DNA from: JAWKIW01 sp041394145
GTDB taxonomy: Bacteria > Actinomycetota > Acidimicrobiia > Acidimicrobiales > Acidimicrobilacustridaceae
Assembly (NCBI GenBank): GCA_041394145.1
Contig: JAWKIW010000017.1
Coordinates: forward strand, 1-64,000
Reading direction: 5' to 3'
DNA: 64,000 bases
How positions within the stretch are numbered: the first letter of the stretch is position 1; each line of letters starts with the position of its first letter. A program made the position numbers and the translations under genes. Below the pieces are notes generated by a model. That model had not been told where the DNA came from, did no database searches, and saw only the letters and a program-made list of their open reading frames with translations. Of this stretch, positions 9,304 through 18,486 are shown piece after piece.

Positions 9304-9903
9304 GTGGAGCACCCCGTGATCCCGCCGGCGCTGGCGCAGACCCCCGGCGTCGACCCCGGCATGGACATCTTCAAGATGCTGCTCAAGGAGCGCATCGTGT
9401 TCCTCGGCTCCGAGGTGAACGACCAGGTCGCCAACATGTTGATCGCCCAGATGCTCTACCTCGAGGGCGAGGACTCGACCAAGGATGTCTGGCTGTACAT
9501 CAACTCGCCGGGCGGCTCCATCACCGCCGGCATGGCCATCTACGACACGATGCAGTTCATCACCCCCGACGTCGGCACCATCTGCCTGGGCCTCGGCGCC
9601 TCGATGGGCCAGTTCCTGCTGTGCGCCGGGGCGGCCGGCAAGCGCTACGCCCTGCCCAACGCCGAGATCCTCATGCACCAGCCGCTCGGGGGCATCCAGG
9701 GCCAGGCCGCCGACATCGCCATCCAGGCCGAGCGGATGAAGGCCATCAAGCGGCGCATGGCCGAGCGCATCTCGTTCCACACCGGCCAGTCGGTGGAGCA
9801 GATCGAGAACGACTCCGAGCGCGACCGGTGGTTCACCGCCGAGCAGGCCCGCGACTACGGCATCATCGACCACGTGATCGTCAAGCGCGGCGAGATGCTG
9901 TGA
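9304..9903 (+). CDS. clpP: ATP-dependent Clp protease proteolytic subunit, stand-alone copy
   Basis: Serine peptidase subunit forming the barrel that degrades proteins fed by ClpX or ClpC. The 199-aa protein has the ClpP fold motifs YINSPGGSITAGMAIYDTMQ, GASMGQFLL with nucleophile Ser100, and the histidine in EILMHQP (His125). The GTG start at 9304 is fixed by GGAGAGGAG at 9290-9298; the open frame extends further upstream without support. Most Actinobacteria encode clpP1 and clpP2 side by side, but here the second clpP is 46 kb away in the tig-clpP-clpX block. The two products may form mixed rings as known for actinobacterial ClpP1P2, which is inference. Confidence 0.93.
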   Translation: MEHPVIPPALAQTPGVDPGMDIFKMLLKERIVFLGSEVNDQVANMLIAQMLYLEGEDSTKDVWLYINSPGGSITAGMAIYDTMQFITPDVGTICLGLGASMGQFLLCAGAAGKRYALPNAEILMHQPLGGIQGQAADIAIQAERMKAIKRRMAERISFHTGQSVEQIENDSERDRWFTAEQARDYGIIDHVIVKRGEML

Positions 9904-9933
9904 CGGTCGCCGTCCGCTGCGCCGGTCGGCGGG

Positions 9934-10419
9934 TCAGCCGCCGGGCGCGGTGAGGTCGATGCCGCAGGTGGCCTTGGCGTAGTCCTGCACCGCCTTGCCG
10001 GCCTGGGCGATGGCGGCCGCGTCGGCGGACCGAGCCCGCCAGGCCTCCTCGAGTGCGGCGCCACCGTCGTCGGCGGCCCGATCGAGGGGTTCGAGCAGAT
10101 CGCTGGTCGTCTGCACCAGCACCGCCACCGACGGCTCGATCTCGCCGGGGCTGCTGTCGCGCAGCCGCTCGAGCTGGGGCAGGTCCTGGCGGACGCCGAC
10201 GGGATCGAGGTTGCCGAGGGACCGGTCGAGGTTGGCCACCACCGGCAGCTGGCGGCAGAAGGCCTCGGGCGACCGGTCCACCCGGGCGTCGATCACCTGG
10301 ATCGCCACGTAGCCCACGAGCACGAGGGTCAGCGCGACCAGCGCCACCACGGGGAAGCGGGGGCGGAGCCGGCGAGCGTGCGCCGGCACATCCTCGGTCG
10401 TGGTCGTGGCGCGCGACAC
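9934..10419 (-). CDS. Single-pass membrane-anchored hypothetical protein
   Basis: A 161-aa protein: charged N-terminal 24 residues, one hydrophobic helix (about 25-45, FPVVALVALTLVLVGYVAIQ), then a helical extracytoplasmic domain with two cysteines (C in EAFCRQLP and in KATCGIDL) that could form a disulfide. I recognise no family. The GTG start at 10419 is supported by GGAGG six nt upstream. It lies downstream of rpe on the same strand with a 129-bp gap and may share its transcript. Similar Cys-containing anchored proteins are common in Actinobacteria without assigned roles. Confidence 0.75.
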   Translation of the reverse strand: MSRATTTTEDVPAHARRLRPRFPVVALVALTLVLVGYVAIQVIDARVDRSPEAFCRQLPVVANLDRSLGNLDPVGVRQDLPQLERLRDSSPGEIEPSVAVLVQTTSDLLEPLDRAADDGGAALEEAWRARSADAAAIAQAGKAVQDYAKATCGIDLTAPGG

Positions 10420-10548
10420 GGATCCTCCGGATGGGGTGGTCGGCGCAGACGCGCCGGGAGCGAACCGCCCCGAGTATGGCGAGGCCGGACCCGTGAGCGG
10501 GGGACCCCGCTCGGTGTCGGACGGTGTCGGGCGGCGGCCCCGATGCGG

Positions 10549-11259
10549 TCAGGCGCGGGTGGCTTCGGCCAGGGCCCGCAGCGCGCCGACGGCGTGGCCG
10601 AGCCCGTCGGGATCGCGGAACAGGGCGCTGCCGGCGACCAGCACGTTGGCGCCTGCGGTCGCCGCGCCCTGCACGGTGTCGGTGGCGATCCCGCCGTCGA
10701 CCTCGATGTCGACGTCGAGGCCGCGCTCGACGATCATCTCCCGGAGGCGGACGATCTTGGGCTCCATGGTGGCGATGTAGGACTGCCCGCCGAAACCGGG
10801 GTTGACCGTCATCACCAGCACCATGTCGACGAGGTCGAGGACGTACTCCACCGCCTCGGGGGGCGTCGCCGGGTTGATCGCGACGGCGGCGGCGGCGCCC
10901 GCATCGCGCACCGCGCCGAGTGCCCGGTGGAGGTGGCCGACCGACTCGGCGTGCACGATGAGGCGCTCGCAGCCGGCCTCGACGAAGGGCGGGAACAGCC
11001 ACGTCGGCTCGTGGACCATCAGGTGGGCCTCGAACGGCACGGTCACCAGCGGCCGCACGGCGGCGACGATGTCGGGTCCGAAGGTCAGGTTGGGCACGAA
11101 CCGGCCGTCCATGATGTCGAACTGGATCCGGTCGACGCCGGCCTTCTCGAGGGCGACGCACTCCTCGCCGAGGTTGGCGAAGTCGGCGGGCAGCACGGAC
11201 GGCGCGATCTCGAAGGGGCGATCGGTCCCGGGGGTGTCGGCGGTGCTGGTCGCGGCCAT
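10549..11259 (-). CDS. rpe: Ribulose-phosphate 3-epimerase
   Basis: Interconverts ribulose 5-phosphate and xylulose 5-phosphate in the pentose phosphate pathway. The 236-aa TIM barrel shows the family signatures APSVLPADFANLGEE, DIMDGRFVPNLTFG (metal and proton-relay residues), HLMVHEPTW, VMTVNPGFGGQ, EVDGGI and the phosphate-binding end VAGSALF. The ATG at 11259 is chosen because a minus-strand TAGGGT (11267-11272) ends 7 nt before it; the open frame extends 13 codons further but would start upstream of that promoter. It is divergent from the RNA methyltransferase gene, the two -10 boxes being about 30 bp apart. Confidence 0.95.
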   Translation of the reverse strand: MAATSTADTPGTDRPFEIAPSVLPADFANLGEECVALEKAGVDRIQFDIMDGRFVPNLTFGPDIVAAVRPLVTVPFEAHLMVHEPTWLFPPFVEAGCERLIVHAESVGHLHRALGAVRDAGAAAAVAINPATPPEAVEYVLDLVDMVLVMTVNPGFGGQSYIATMEPKIVRLREMIVERGLDVDIEVDGGIATDTVQGAATAGANVLVAGSALFRDPDGLGHAVGALRALAEATRA

Positions 11260-11266
11260 CGGCGGC

Positions 11267-11272
11267 ACCCTA
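11267..11272 (-). promoter_or_regulatory. -10 element TAGGGT for rpe
   Basis: Minus-strand TAGGGT, 7 nt upstream of the rpe ATG; leaderless-type start. Confidence 0.5.
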
Positions 11273-11302
11273 CCTGTCACCGGCGCCGCGCCGGCCACCC
11301 CC

Positions 11303-11308
11303 TAGCGT
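11303..11308 (+). promoter_or_regulatory. -10 element TAGCGT for the RNA methyltransferase
   Basis: TAGCGT, then GACGGCC, then the GTG at 11316; leaderless-type start. Confidence 0.5.
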
Positions 11309-11315
11309 GACGGCC

Positions 11316-12640
11316 GTGCGCTCCTCGTCGTCGCGTCGACCACGTCGGGCTCGTCCGGCGGCCGGTCCACCCGAGCCGCCGGTGGAGGTCGACGTCGTGC
11401 TGGAGCGACCCGTGGCCGGGGGGCTCGTCCTCGGTCACGAGCCGGGTGGCCGGGTGGTGCTCGCCACGGGCGGCCTGCCCGGCGAGCGGGTCCGGGTGCG
11501 GGCCGACCGGGTGCGCCCCGGCTCGTGCAGGGTCGCGTCACCGAGGTCCTCGAGGCCGTCCCGACCCGGGTCGCCCCGCCGTGCCCCTTCGTCGCGGATG
11601 GCTGCGGTGGCTGCGACCTCCAGCACCTCGCGCCGGCGGCGCAGCCCGAGCTGAAGGTCGAGGTCGTGCGGGACGCGCTGCGGCGGCTGGGCCGCGTCCC
11701 GGAGCCGCCGGTGCGCGCCGGCCGACCGCTGCCGCCCACGGGGTACCGGACGACGGTCCGCCTCGCCGTGGTCGACGGGCGGGCCGGGTTCCGCCGGCGC
11801 GCCTCCCACGACGTGCTCGCCGTGGACACCTGCCTGGTGCTGCACCCCGACCTCGACGAGCTGGTGGCGGCGGGTCGGTTCGACGGAGCCGACGAGGTGA
11901 CGCTGCGCCTCGGGGTCGCCACCGGGGAGCGGCTGGTGCTGGCCGACCCGGCGGCGTCCCGGGTGGCCGGCCTGCCGGCGGACGTGGTGGTCGTCGGCGT
12001 CGACGAGCTGGCCGGGCCCGATCCGACGGCGGCGGGGCGCAGGCGGGAGCCGGCGGTCCACGAGGTGGTCGCCGGTCGACGCCTGCGGGTGTCGGCCCGC
12101 TCGTTCTTCCAGGCCCGCCCCGACGGCGCCGTCGCCCTGGTCGAGGCGGTGACCGCCGCCGGTGGCGACGAGCTGCGCGCCGCGTCGGTCGTGGTCGACG
12201 CCTACGCGGGCGTCGGGCTGTTCACCGCCGTCCTCGGCGGTCCGGACCAGCCCGGTGACGACCGCGACGACGGCGACCGGCCGGCGTCGGGGGCCCGGTG
12301 GGTGGCGGTGGAGCGGTCGCCGTCGGCGGTGCGCGACGCCCGGGTCAACCTGGCCGACGTGGACGCCGAGGTGGTGGAGGCGTCGGTCGAGGACTGGTCG
12401 GCGGTGGCGGCCGACGTGGTCGTCGCCGACCCGGCCCGGACCGGCCTCGGGCGGCCCGCCGCCGAGGTGCTGGCCTCGACCGGCGCGGGCGTCGTCGTGC
12501 TGGTCAGCTGCGACGCTGCCGCGCTGGGGCGAGACGCCGCCCTGCTGGCCGAGCACGGCTTCGGCCTCGAGTCGGCCGAGGTGGTCGATCTGTTCCCCCA
12601 CACCCACCACGTCGAGGTGGTCAGCCGGTTCACCCGCTGA
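11316..12640 (+). CDS. TrmA/RlmD-family RNA (uracil-5-)methyltransferase; one-base frame break near 11520
   Basis: SAM-dependent enzyme methylating uridine in rRNA or tRNA. An N-terminal TRAM domain (VLERPVAGGLVLGHEPGG...GERVRVRADRVRPG) is followed by an iron-sulfur cysteine cluster (CPFVADGCGGCDLQH). Then come the SFFQ motif before the SAM fold (VVDAYAGVGLFT), VADPARTGL, and the catalytic-cysteine region VLVSCDAAAL. The TRAM part is in one frame and the rest in another. One missing G in CCCGGCTCGTG near 11520 would restore RVRPGLVQGRVTEVLE and a 441-aa protein. Target nucleotide unknown. The clean repair points to a sequencing error. Confidence 0.85.
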
Positions 12641-12682
12641 CGCCCGGCCGGAGGCGAAAGGTCGGGGTCCGCCCGGGGTTCG

Positions 12683-15284
12683 TCAGGCCGTGATCCAGCC
12701 GGCGACGTCGACCACGACGTCGACCGAGCCCTCGTTGTTGGCCACCAGCAGCCCGCCGTCGGTGCCGAGGGTGGCGAGCACGAGGTTGGGCACGGTCTGC
12801 CCGGCGCCGAAGTTGAGGACCGACGTGTTGAGGGCGGCGATCTGCTGATCGAGGGGCAGGCCCGTGGGGGCCACCGTCAGGTGGCTGGCGTGGGTGGGGC
12901 CGGTGACGGTCACGTTGAGGGCGACCGCCCGCACGCCGCTCGACGGGATGCCGCCCCGGCCGGCGATCGGCACGGCGACAACCGCCTTGGCGGGCAGCGG
13001 TCCGGCCTGGGCGACGCCGAGGCCCGTGCGGGTGTCGACGATCCGCGACGGTGGGGTCGGGACGAACCGGCCACCGGCGTCGCTGCTGCCGGTGGGCAGC
13101 TCGCAGCCGTGGAGGTCGACGACGACGTCGGCGGAGCCGCTGTTGTTGCGGATCGACACCTGGCCGGCGGCCGACAGGGCGGCCATGACGAGGTTCGGGG
13201 CGGTCTCGCCGGCGCGCACGTTGAGGTTCGACGCCGTGGGCGGCGCCTGACCGGCCGGGAAGACGGTGAGGTGCGTGTCGGCGGTCGGGCCCGTCACGGT
13301 GACGTTGAGCGCGGCGGCGACGGCGCCCGGGGTGGGGCACGAGCCGCCGACGTCGACGGTGACGATCCCGCCCGGGCCGACCTTGGCGGCCGGCACGCCG
13401 GTGCCGTCGCGCGTGTCGGCGATGCGCACCGGGGTGAGCCCGACGTGGTGGGCACCGCTGTCGTTCACCCCGCCGTCGTCGTACCAGCCGGCGACGTCGG
13501 CGACGAGGTGGACCGATCCGGCCGCGTTGTAGAGCGAGACCGAGCCGTTGGCGCCCACCTTGGCGGTCACGAGGTTCGGTCGGACGTCGCCGGGGCCGAG
13601 GTTGAGGTTGGACGCGAACGGCACCGGCGATCCGGTGGGGTAGGCCGTGACGTAGGTGCCCGCGGTGGGCAGCACCCCGGTGACGTTGAGCACCACGGCC
13701 GAGACGCCGTTCGAGGGCACCCCGCCCCGACCCTGCACGACCACGTCGACCGAGGCGCCGGGGCCGACCGCGGCGGCGGGCGCGCCCAGCCCCGACCTGG
13801 TGTCGAGCACCCGAGCCGGCGTCAGGGGATGGAAGGTCGGCGGGCGCACCGCGCCGTCGACGCGGAGGCGGGGCGTCACGACGCCGTTGCCGGGATCGGT
13901 GAGGGGGAGGCCGGTGCTGCGCAGCAGCGAGGTGATGTCGGTGACGCCGAAGCCCGGGTGCTGCTGGCGGACCAGGGCGAAGGCGCCCGCCACGTGCGGG
14001 GTGGCCATCGACGTGCCGGTCTTGATCGTGTAGCCGCCGCCGGGCACCGACGAGGTGATGTTGACGCCGGGGGCCACGAGGGTGAGGTAGGGGCTCGAGT
14101 TCGAGAAGGGGGATCAGGTCGGTCGACGGGTCGGTGGCGCCCACGCTGACCGCGCTCGACACGCAGGCCGGCAGCGCGATGCCGTTCTTGTTGCCGTCGT
14201 TGCCGGACGCGACCACCGGGGCGATGCCGGCGGACCGCAGGGCGTCGAACGGGCCCTTCTGGGCCTCGAAGTCGCAGGGCCCCGGCCACGAGAAGCCGCC
14301 GAGGCTCATGTTGGCCGCGGCGATCGACCAGGTGGACCGCAGCGAGTACACGAAGTCGAGGCCGCGGGTGAGGTCGAAGTCGAAGAACAGCGCGCAGGGG
14401 CCGCCGCCCGCCCCACACGCCGAGCCGGTGACCCGGGAGAAGACCTGCACGGAGATGATCGACGCGTCGGGGGCCACGCCGGTGAACGAGGCGTTGCGCC
14501 CGGCGGTGATGCCGGCCACGTGGGTGCCGTGGGTGCACGAGGGGCTGATCGTGCACGGGGCACCCGACCCGGGTCCGGTGGCGGTGGTCGGGTCGGCCCC
14601 CGGACACACCGGGGTGATGCCGGCCGGCGCGTTGTCGGTCGAGAAGCAGGCCTCGGCCACCACCTTGCCGGCGAGGAACGGATGCGAGGAGTCCACGCCG
14701 GTGTCGAGCACGGCGACGGTCTGGCCGGCGCCGGTGTAGCCGGCGGCGAAGGCCACCGTGGCCCCGATCTGGGGCACGCTGGTGGTCAGCGCCGGGGCGT
14801 GGGCCCGGTTCGGCAGGATCCGGTCGACCTCGGGGTTGCGGGCCAGGCGCTCGAGCCCGTCGGGGTCGACGACCGTCGCGAAGGTGGCGAAGTTGGCGAC
14901 CCGCTGGGCTCGGCTGGACGCCTGGGGGTCGACCGCGCCCAGGTCGGCGAGGACGCGGTCACCGCTGGCCCGGGCGGCGGCCCGCCGTCGGGAGGCGCCG
15001 CCGGGGTCGACCTGGTCGACGGCTCCGGCCGACGGCGCCCGCAGCTGCACGATCACCGAGGTCGGCTCGCCGGCGGCGACGGACGCATCGACCTCGGGAT
15101 CGACGGTGGCGGTCCGGGGGCCCGTGCCGGCCGGTGGAGCGGCCGCCGACGCGGGTGTCGGCGCCGCTCCGACGATCGCGGCCAGGGCGACCAGTGCCAC
15201 CAGGGGGACGAGACGAGGTCGCGGGGCCCGCCGGTCGTGCCGGGGCCGGGAGACGGATCGATCCGAACGTGTGAGGTGGGTCAT
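12683..15284 (-). CDS. Secreted S8 (subtilisin-like) protease A with three C-terminal repeat modules; one-base frame break near 14110
   Basis: Exported serine protease, about 866 aa when repaired. A signal peptide (hydrophobic core LVPLVALVALAAIVG, cleavage near PASA-AAP) is followed by an inhibitor-I9-like propeptide. The S8 domain follows, with Asp in VAVLDTGVD, His in CTHGTHVAGI, Asn in VASGNDGN and Ser in GTSMATPHVAG. Three copies of the VLDTR module fill the C-terminus. An extra C in the run at 14108-14112 splits the frame; with four C the sequence reads DLIPFSNSSPYL...VAPGV. It starts 4 nt after the stop of the paralogous protease B and has its own GGATGAGG ribosome site, so the two form an operon. 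Confidence 0.9.
12686..13837 (-). repeat. Three tandem copies of the ~120-aa VLDTR module in protease A
   Basis: Each copy runs from P-x-R-(V/I)-x-D-T-R through G-R-G-G-(V/I)-P, A-x-x-LNVT, a T/YP-G segment, LN-x-x-x-G and PNLV to a final NxxGS(V/A)xxVxDxxG. The middle copy alone carries a cysteine pair (GGSCPT and LHGCE). The last copy ends at the stop codon (GWITA). Confidence 0.85.
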
Positions 15285-15288
15285 GGCC

Positions 15289-17837
15289 TCATCCCGTGAT
15301 CCACCCGGCGACGTCCGCGACGACCTGGGTCGTGCCGGCGTTGTTGGCGATCGAGACGGCGCCGCCCGCGCCGAGCTTCACGACGACGAGGTTGGCGACC
15401 GTCTGGCCGGCGACGAAGTTGACGTTGGAGGCGGTGGGCTGGGGCTGACCGGCCGGCCACACGGTGAAGTGGCTGCTGGCGGCGGTCTCGGTGGCGGTCA
15501 GGTTCAGCACCACGGCGGTCACGCCGGTGCTCGGCACGCCGCCACGGCCGGCCAGCGCCAGGTCGAACGAGGTGGTGCCCACGGGCCCACTCGTGCCGCC
15601 GACCCCGGTCCGCGTGTCGAGCACGCGCGCCGGTCGGACGGACACGACGCGTCCCGGTGCGCTGGCGTCGGCGGCGAAGCACCCGGCCAGGTCGGCCACG
15701 AGGTCGACGTCACCGCTGTTGTTGAACAGCGAGACCTCACCGCCGGCCCCGGTCTTGACGACGACGAGGTTCGGGGTGTCGCGCCCGGCGTTGAAGTTCA
15801 CGTTGGACACGCCGGGCATGGCGGTGCCGGCCGGCCACACGGTGACGTGGCTCGGCAGCGTCGGGCCCGCGGCCGTCACGTTGAGCGCGACCGCGGTGGC
15901 GCCGGCGAACCCGCAGGCGGTGGTCGGGTCGAACGAGACCGACGTGCCGCCGGCGACCCGCGTCGGCGTCCCGCCCGGCAGACCGGTGCCGTCGCGGGTG
16001 TCGAGCACCCGGGAGGGGGTGACCGGGCGGTAGCGGGCACCGGTGTCGGAGGCTCCGCCGGCGTCGAACCAGCCGGCCACGTCGGCGACGAGGTGCACCG
16101 AACCGGAGTTGTTGTACAGCGACACCCGCCCGGCGGGGCCGACCTTGGCGACCACCAGGTTGGCGCGGTTCACGCCCTTCTCGAGGTTCAGGTTCGACGC
16201 CAGCGGCAGCGTCGAGCCGAACGGGAAGACCGTGACGAACGACGGGGCCGACGGCGCCGCCGCGGTGACGTTCAGCACGACGGCCGACACGCCGCTCGAC
16301 GGCACGCCGCCGCGTCCGGCCACCGTCGTCGTGATCGTGGTCGTCGCGCCCACCGGACCGACCACGCCACCGGTGCCGTCGCGGGTGTCGAGGATGCGGG
16401 CGGGCGCCAGCGGGTGGAAGGTGGGAGGTCGGACGGCCGCGTCGAGCTGCACCCGCGGCGTCACCAGCCCGTTGGCGGCGTCGGTGAGCGGCTTGCCGGT
16501 GCTGCGCAGCAGGCCGAGCAGGTCGTCGACGCCCATCGCCGGGTTGGCCGACTTGGCCACCGCGAAGGCGGCGGCGGCGTGCGGCGTCGCCATCGACGTG
16601 CCGCTCTCGGACGCGCACTGCCCGGCGGAGAAGGGCGCCGGGCAGGCCACCGAGATCGGGAAGGGGGAGGTCTGGGCCACCGACACCGAGGACAGCACCG
16701 ACGAGCCGGGGGCGAGCAGGGCGAGCTGGGACGACGAGGACGACCACGACGTGACCGTGTCGGTCACGTCGTCGGTGGCGCCGACCGCGATGGCGCTGGA
16801 CACGCACGCCGGTGCCGAGATCGTGGTCTTGCCGCTGGCGGTGGTGCCGTAGTTGCCCGACGCCACCACGGTGGGGATGCCGACCGAGCGCAGCAGGTCG
16901 ATGCTGGGCTTCTCGGGCTCGTCGTCGCAGGGGCCGCTGTACTGGCCGCCCCCAGGCTCAGGTTGACCGCGGCGATCGAGTGGCTGGCCCGGAGCCCGTA
17001 CACGTACTGCAGGCCGCGCACCACGTCGCTCGTCCAGGTCGTCGCGCACGGGGCGGGGTCGGGCGAGCAGTCGACCGGATCGGACAGGGTGGAGAAGACC
17101 TGCACGGCGATGAGCGTCGCCCCGGGGGCGACCCCCGAGAAGCTGCCGCCGCTGCCGCCGGCGACGACGCCGGCCACGTGCGTGCCGTGGTTGCAGTCGG
17201 GCATGGCGGGGCACGGTGCGCCCGTCCCCGGGCCGGTGGCCGTGGTGGGATCGCTCCCGGGGCACACCGCCACCGTGTTCGAGAAGCTCGACGAGAAGCA
17301 GGCCTCGGCGACGACCTTGCCGGCGAGGAACGGGTGCGACGCGTTCACGCCGGTGTCGACGATCGCCACCGTCTGGCCGGCGCCGGTGCTGCCCGAGGCC
17401 CACGCCGTGGGCGCCCCGATGGACGACACGCTGAGCGTGGAGGACGCCTTGCGCTGCTCGTTGCGCCAGACCCGGCTGACGCGGGGGTCGCGCCGGACGG
17501 CGTCGAGGCCCTCGGGTGTCACCTCCAGGGCCAGCAGCGGGAGGTCGTCGAGGCGCTGGGCTCGTCGCACCGACTGCGCCGGCAGCGACCGTCGCACCCC
17601 CTCGACCTGTTGGTCGGCCGCACCGGAGACCTCGACGATCACCGGCACGCTGCCCGTGGCGGCGGCTTCGGCGGTGAGCCCCGGGTCGGTCGGTGCGTCG
17701 TGGCCGGCGGCGGTCGCCGCCGGGGCGGACGCCGTGGCGGCGGCGGTCCCGACCAGGACCGCGAGCACCGTCACCAGGACCCTCACGCGACGGTGCGACG
17801 GGGGTCCGCAGCGGTGGCGAGGGGAGGGAAGGGGCAT
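15289..17837 (-). CDS. Secreted S8 (subtilisin-like) protease B with three C-terminal repeat modules; one-base frame break near 16950
   Basis: Paralogue of protease A, about 849 aa when repaired. The N-terminus (VRVLVTVLAVLVGTAAATASA) is a signal peptide. The S8 triad is visible as VAIVDTGVN, CNHGTHVAGV and GTSMATPHAAA, with Asn in VASGNYG. The catalytic Ser half is separated from the Asp/His half by a missing C in the run at 16949-16953; six bases would read NLSLGGGQYSGPCDDE. Three VLDTR modules follow and end at GWITG. It is the first gene of a two-protease operon reading away from tRNA-Lys. The substrate is unknown; the conserved PGADP/PGSDP and TATGPGTGAPC loops shared with A mark a distinct S8 subgroup. 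Confidence 0.9.
15292..16428 (-). repeat. Three tandem copies of the ~120-aa VLDTR module in protease B
   Basis: Same architecture as in protease A, again with a cysteine pair only in the middle copy (TTACGF and LAGCF) and the last copy ending at the stop codon. Confidence 0.85.
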
Positions 17838-17941
17838 CGGCGGAGCGCAGCGGCCGCGACGCTCGCGCCGCCTGGCCCGACACTACCCACCATCGGCCCT
17901 GATCATGCCGCGGCGTGGGCGACGAGGCGGCCGCCAACCGG

Positions 17942-17972
17942 CGTCAGCCGGGGCCGTTGACCCCGGCTGACG
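17942..17972 (-). terminator. GC-rich hairpin downstream of tRNA-Lys
   Basis: CGTCAGCCGGGG (17942-17953) and its exact complement (17961-17972) form a 12-bp stem with a 7-nt loop, starting 10 nt past the tRNA CCA end. There is no T run, as is common for actinobacterial terminators. It may also insulate the protease operon. Confidence 0.6.
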
Positions 17973-17981
17973 TGCGAGCTC

Positions 17982-18057
17982 TGGTACGCCCCCTGGGACT
18001 TGAACCCAGAACCTGCGGATTAAGAGTCCGTTGCTCTGCCAATTGAGCTAGAGGCGC
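17982..18057 (-). tRNA. tRNA-Lys (anticodon CTT)
   Basis: Acceptor GCGCCTC (18051-18057) pairs with GGGGCGT (complement of 17986-17992) including two G-T pairs. The anticodon stem ACGGA/TCCGC carries loop CTCTTAA with anticodon CTT. The T-arm CTGGG-TTCAAGT-CCCAG and an encoded CCA (17982-17984) are present. A TATGCT -10 (minus, 18073-18078) lies 15 nt upstream. Confidence 0.93.
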
Positions 18058-18211
18058 CTGATGCGGAAGGGCAGCATACCGGACGGCCTGCCCGCCGACG
18101 CCAACCGGATCGCGCCTCGGCCCGTCGTCGCGACCGCGTGGCGGCGAGGTCGCGGCGGGGCCGGACGCGGCGCCGCCGGCCGCCCGTGCGGGGCGGCCGG
18201 CGGGCCTCGAG

Positions 18212-18287
18212 GGTGGCCGAGGGGACTTGAACCCCCGACCTCCAGGGCCACAACCTGGCGCTCTAACCTGGCTGAGCTACGGCCACC
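18212..18287 (-). tRNA. tRNA-His (anticodon GTG)
   Basis: Acceptor GTGGCCG pairs with CGGCCAC. The extra 5' G (G-1, complement of 18287) opposite C73 (18212) is the histidine identity mark. The anticodon stem CCAGG/CCTGG carries loop TTGTGGC with anticodon GTG. No CCA is encoded. A TATGCT -10 (minus, 18300-18305) lies 12 nt upstream. Confidence 0.93.
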
Positions 18288-18448
18288 GTGCGGCTGTCGA
18301 GCATAGGCGAACGGCCTTGGAGCCCTCGCATCCGTTCGCCGGCCCTCGCCCGCGGCGGCAGCCGTGGTGGTGCGGGCGGACGAGGCTCCGGAGGCGGGCA
18401 GGTACCCCCCTCCGTCGGCGATCCCGGGAACCGCGGCCGACCCTCCGG

Positions 18449-18454
18449 TACGCT
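18449..18454 (+). promoter_or_regulatory. -10 element TACGCT upstream of the sortase substrate
   Basis: TACGCT lies 32 nt before the ATG at 18487, leaving room for the GAGGAG ribosome site. Confidence 0.4.
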
Positions 18455-18486
18455 GGCCCGGTCCCCCGGCGGAGCGAGGAGCGCGG

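Noticed and set aside
14758..17970. Long rightward open frame opposite protease B
   Set aside because: Low-complexity antisense shadow; the opposite strand encodes S8 motifs and repeat modules.
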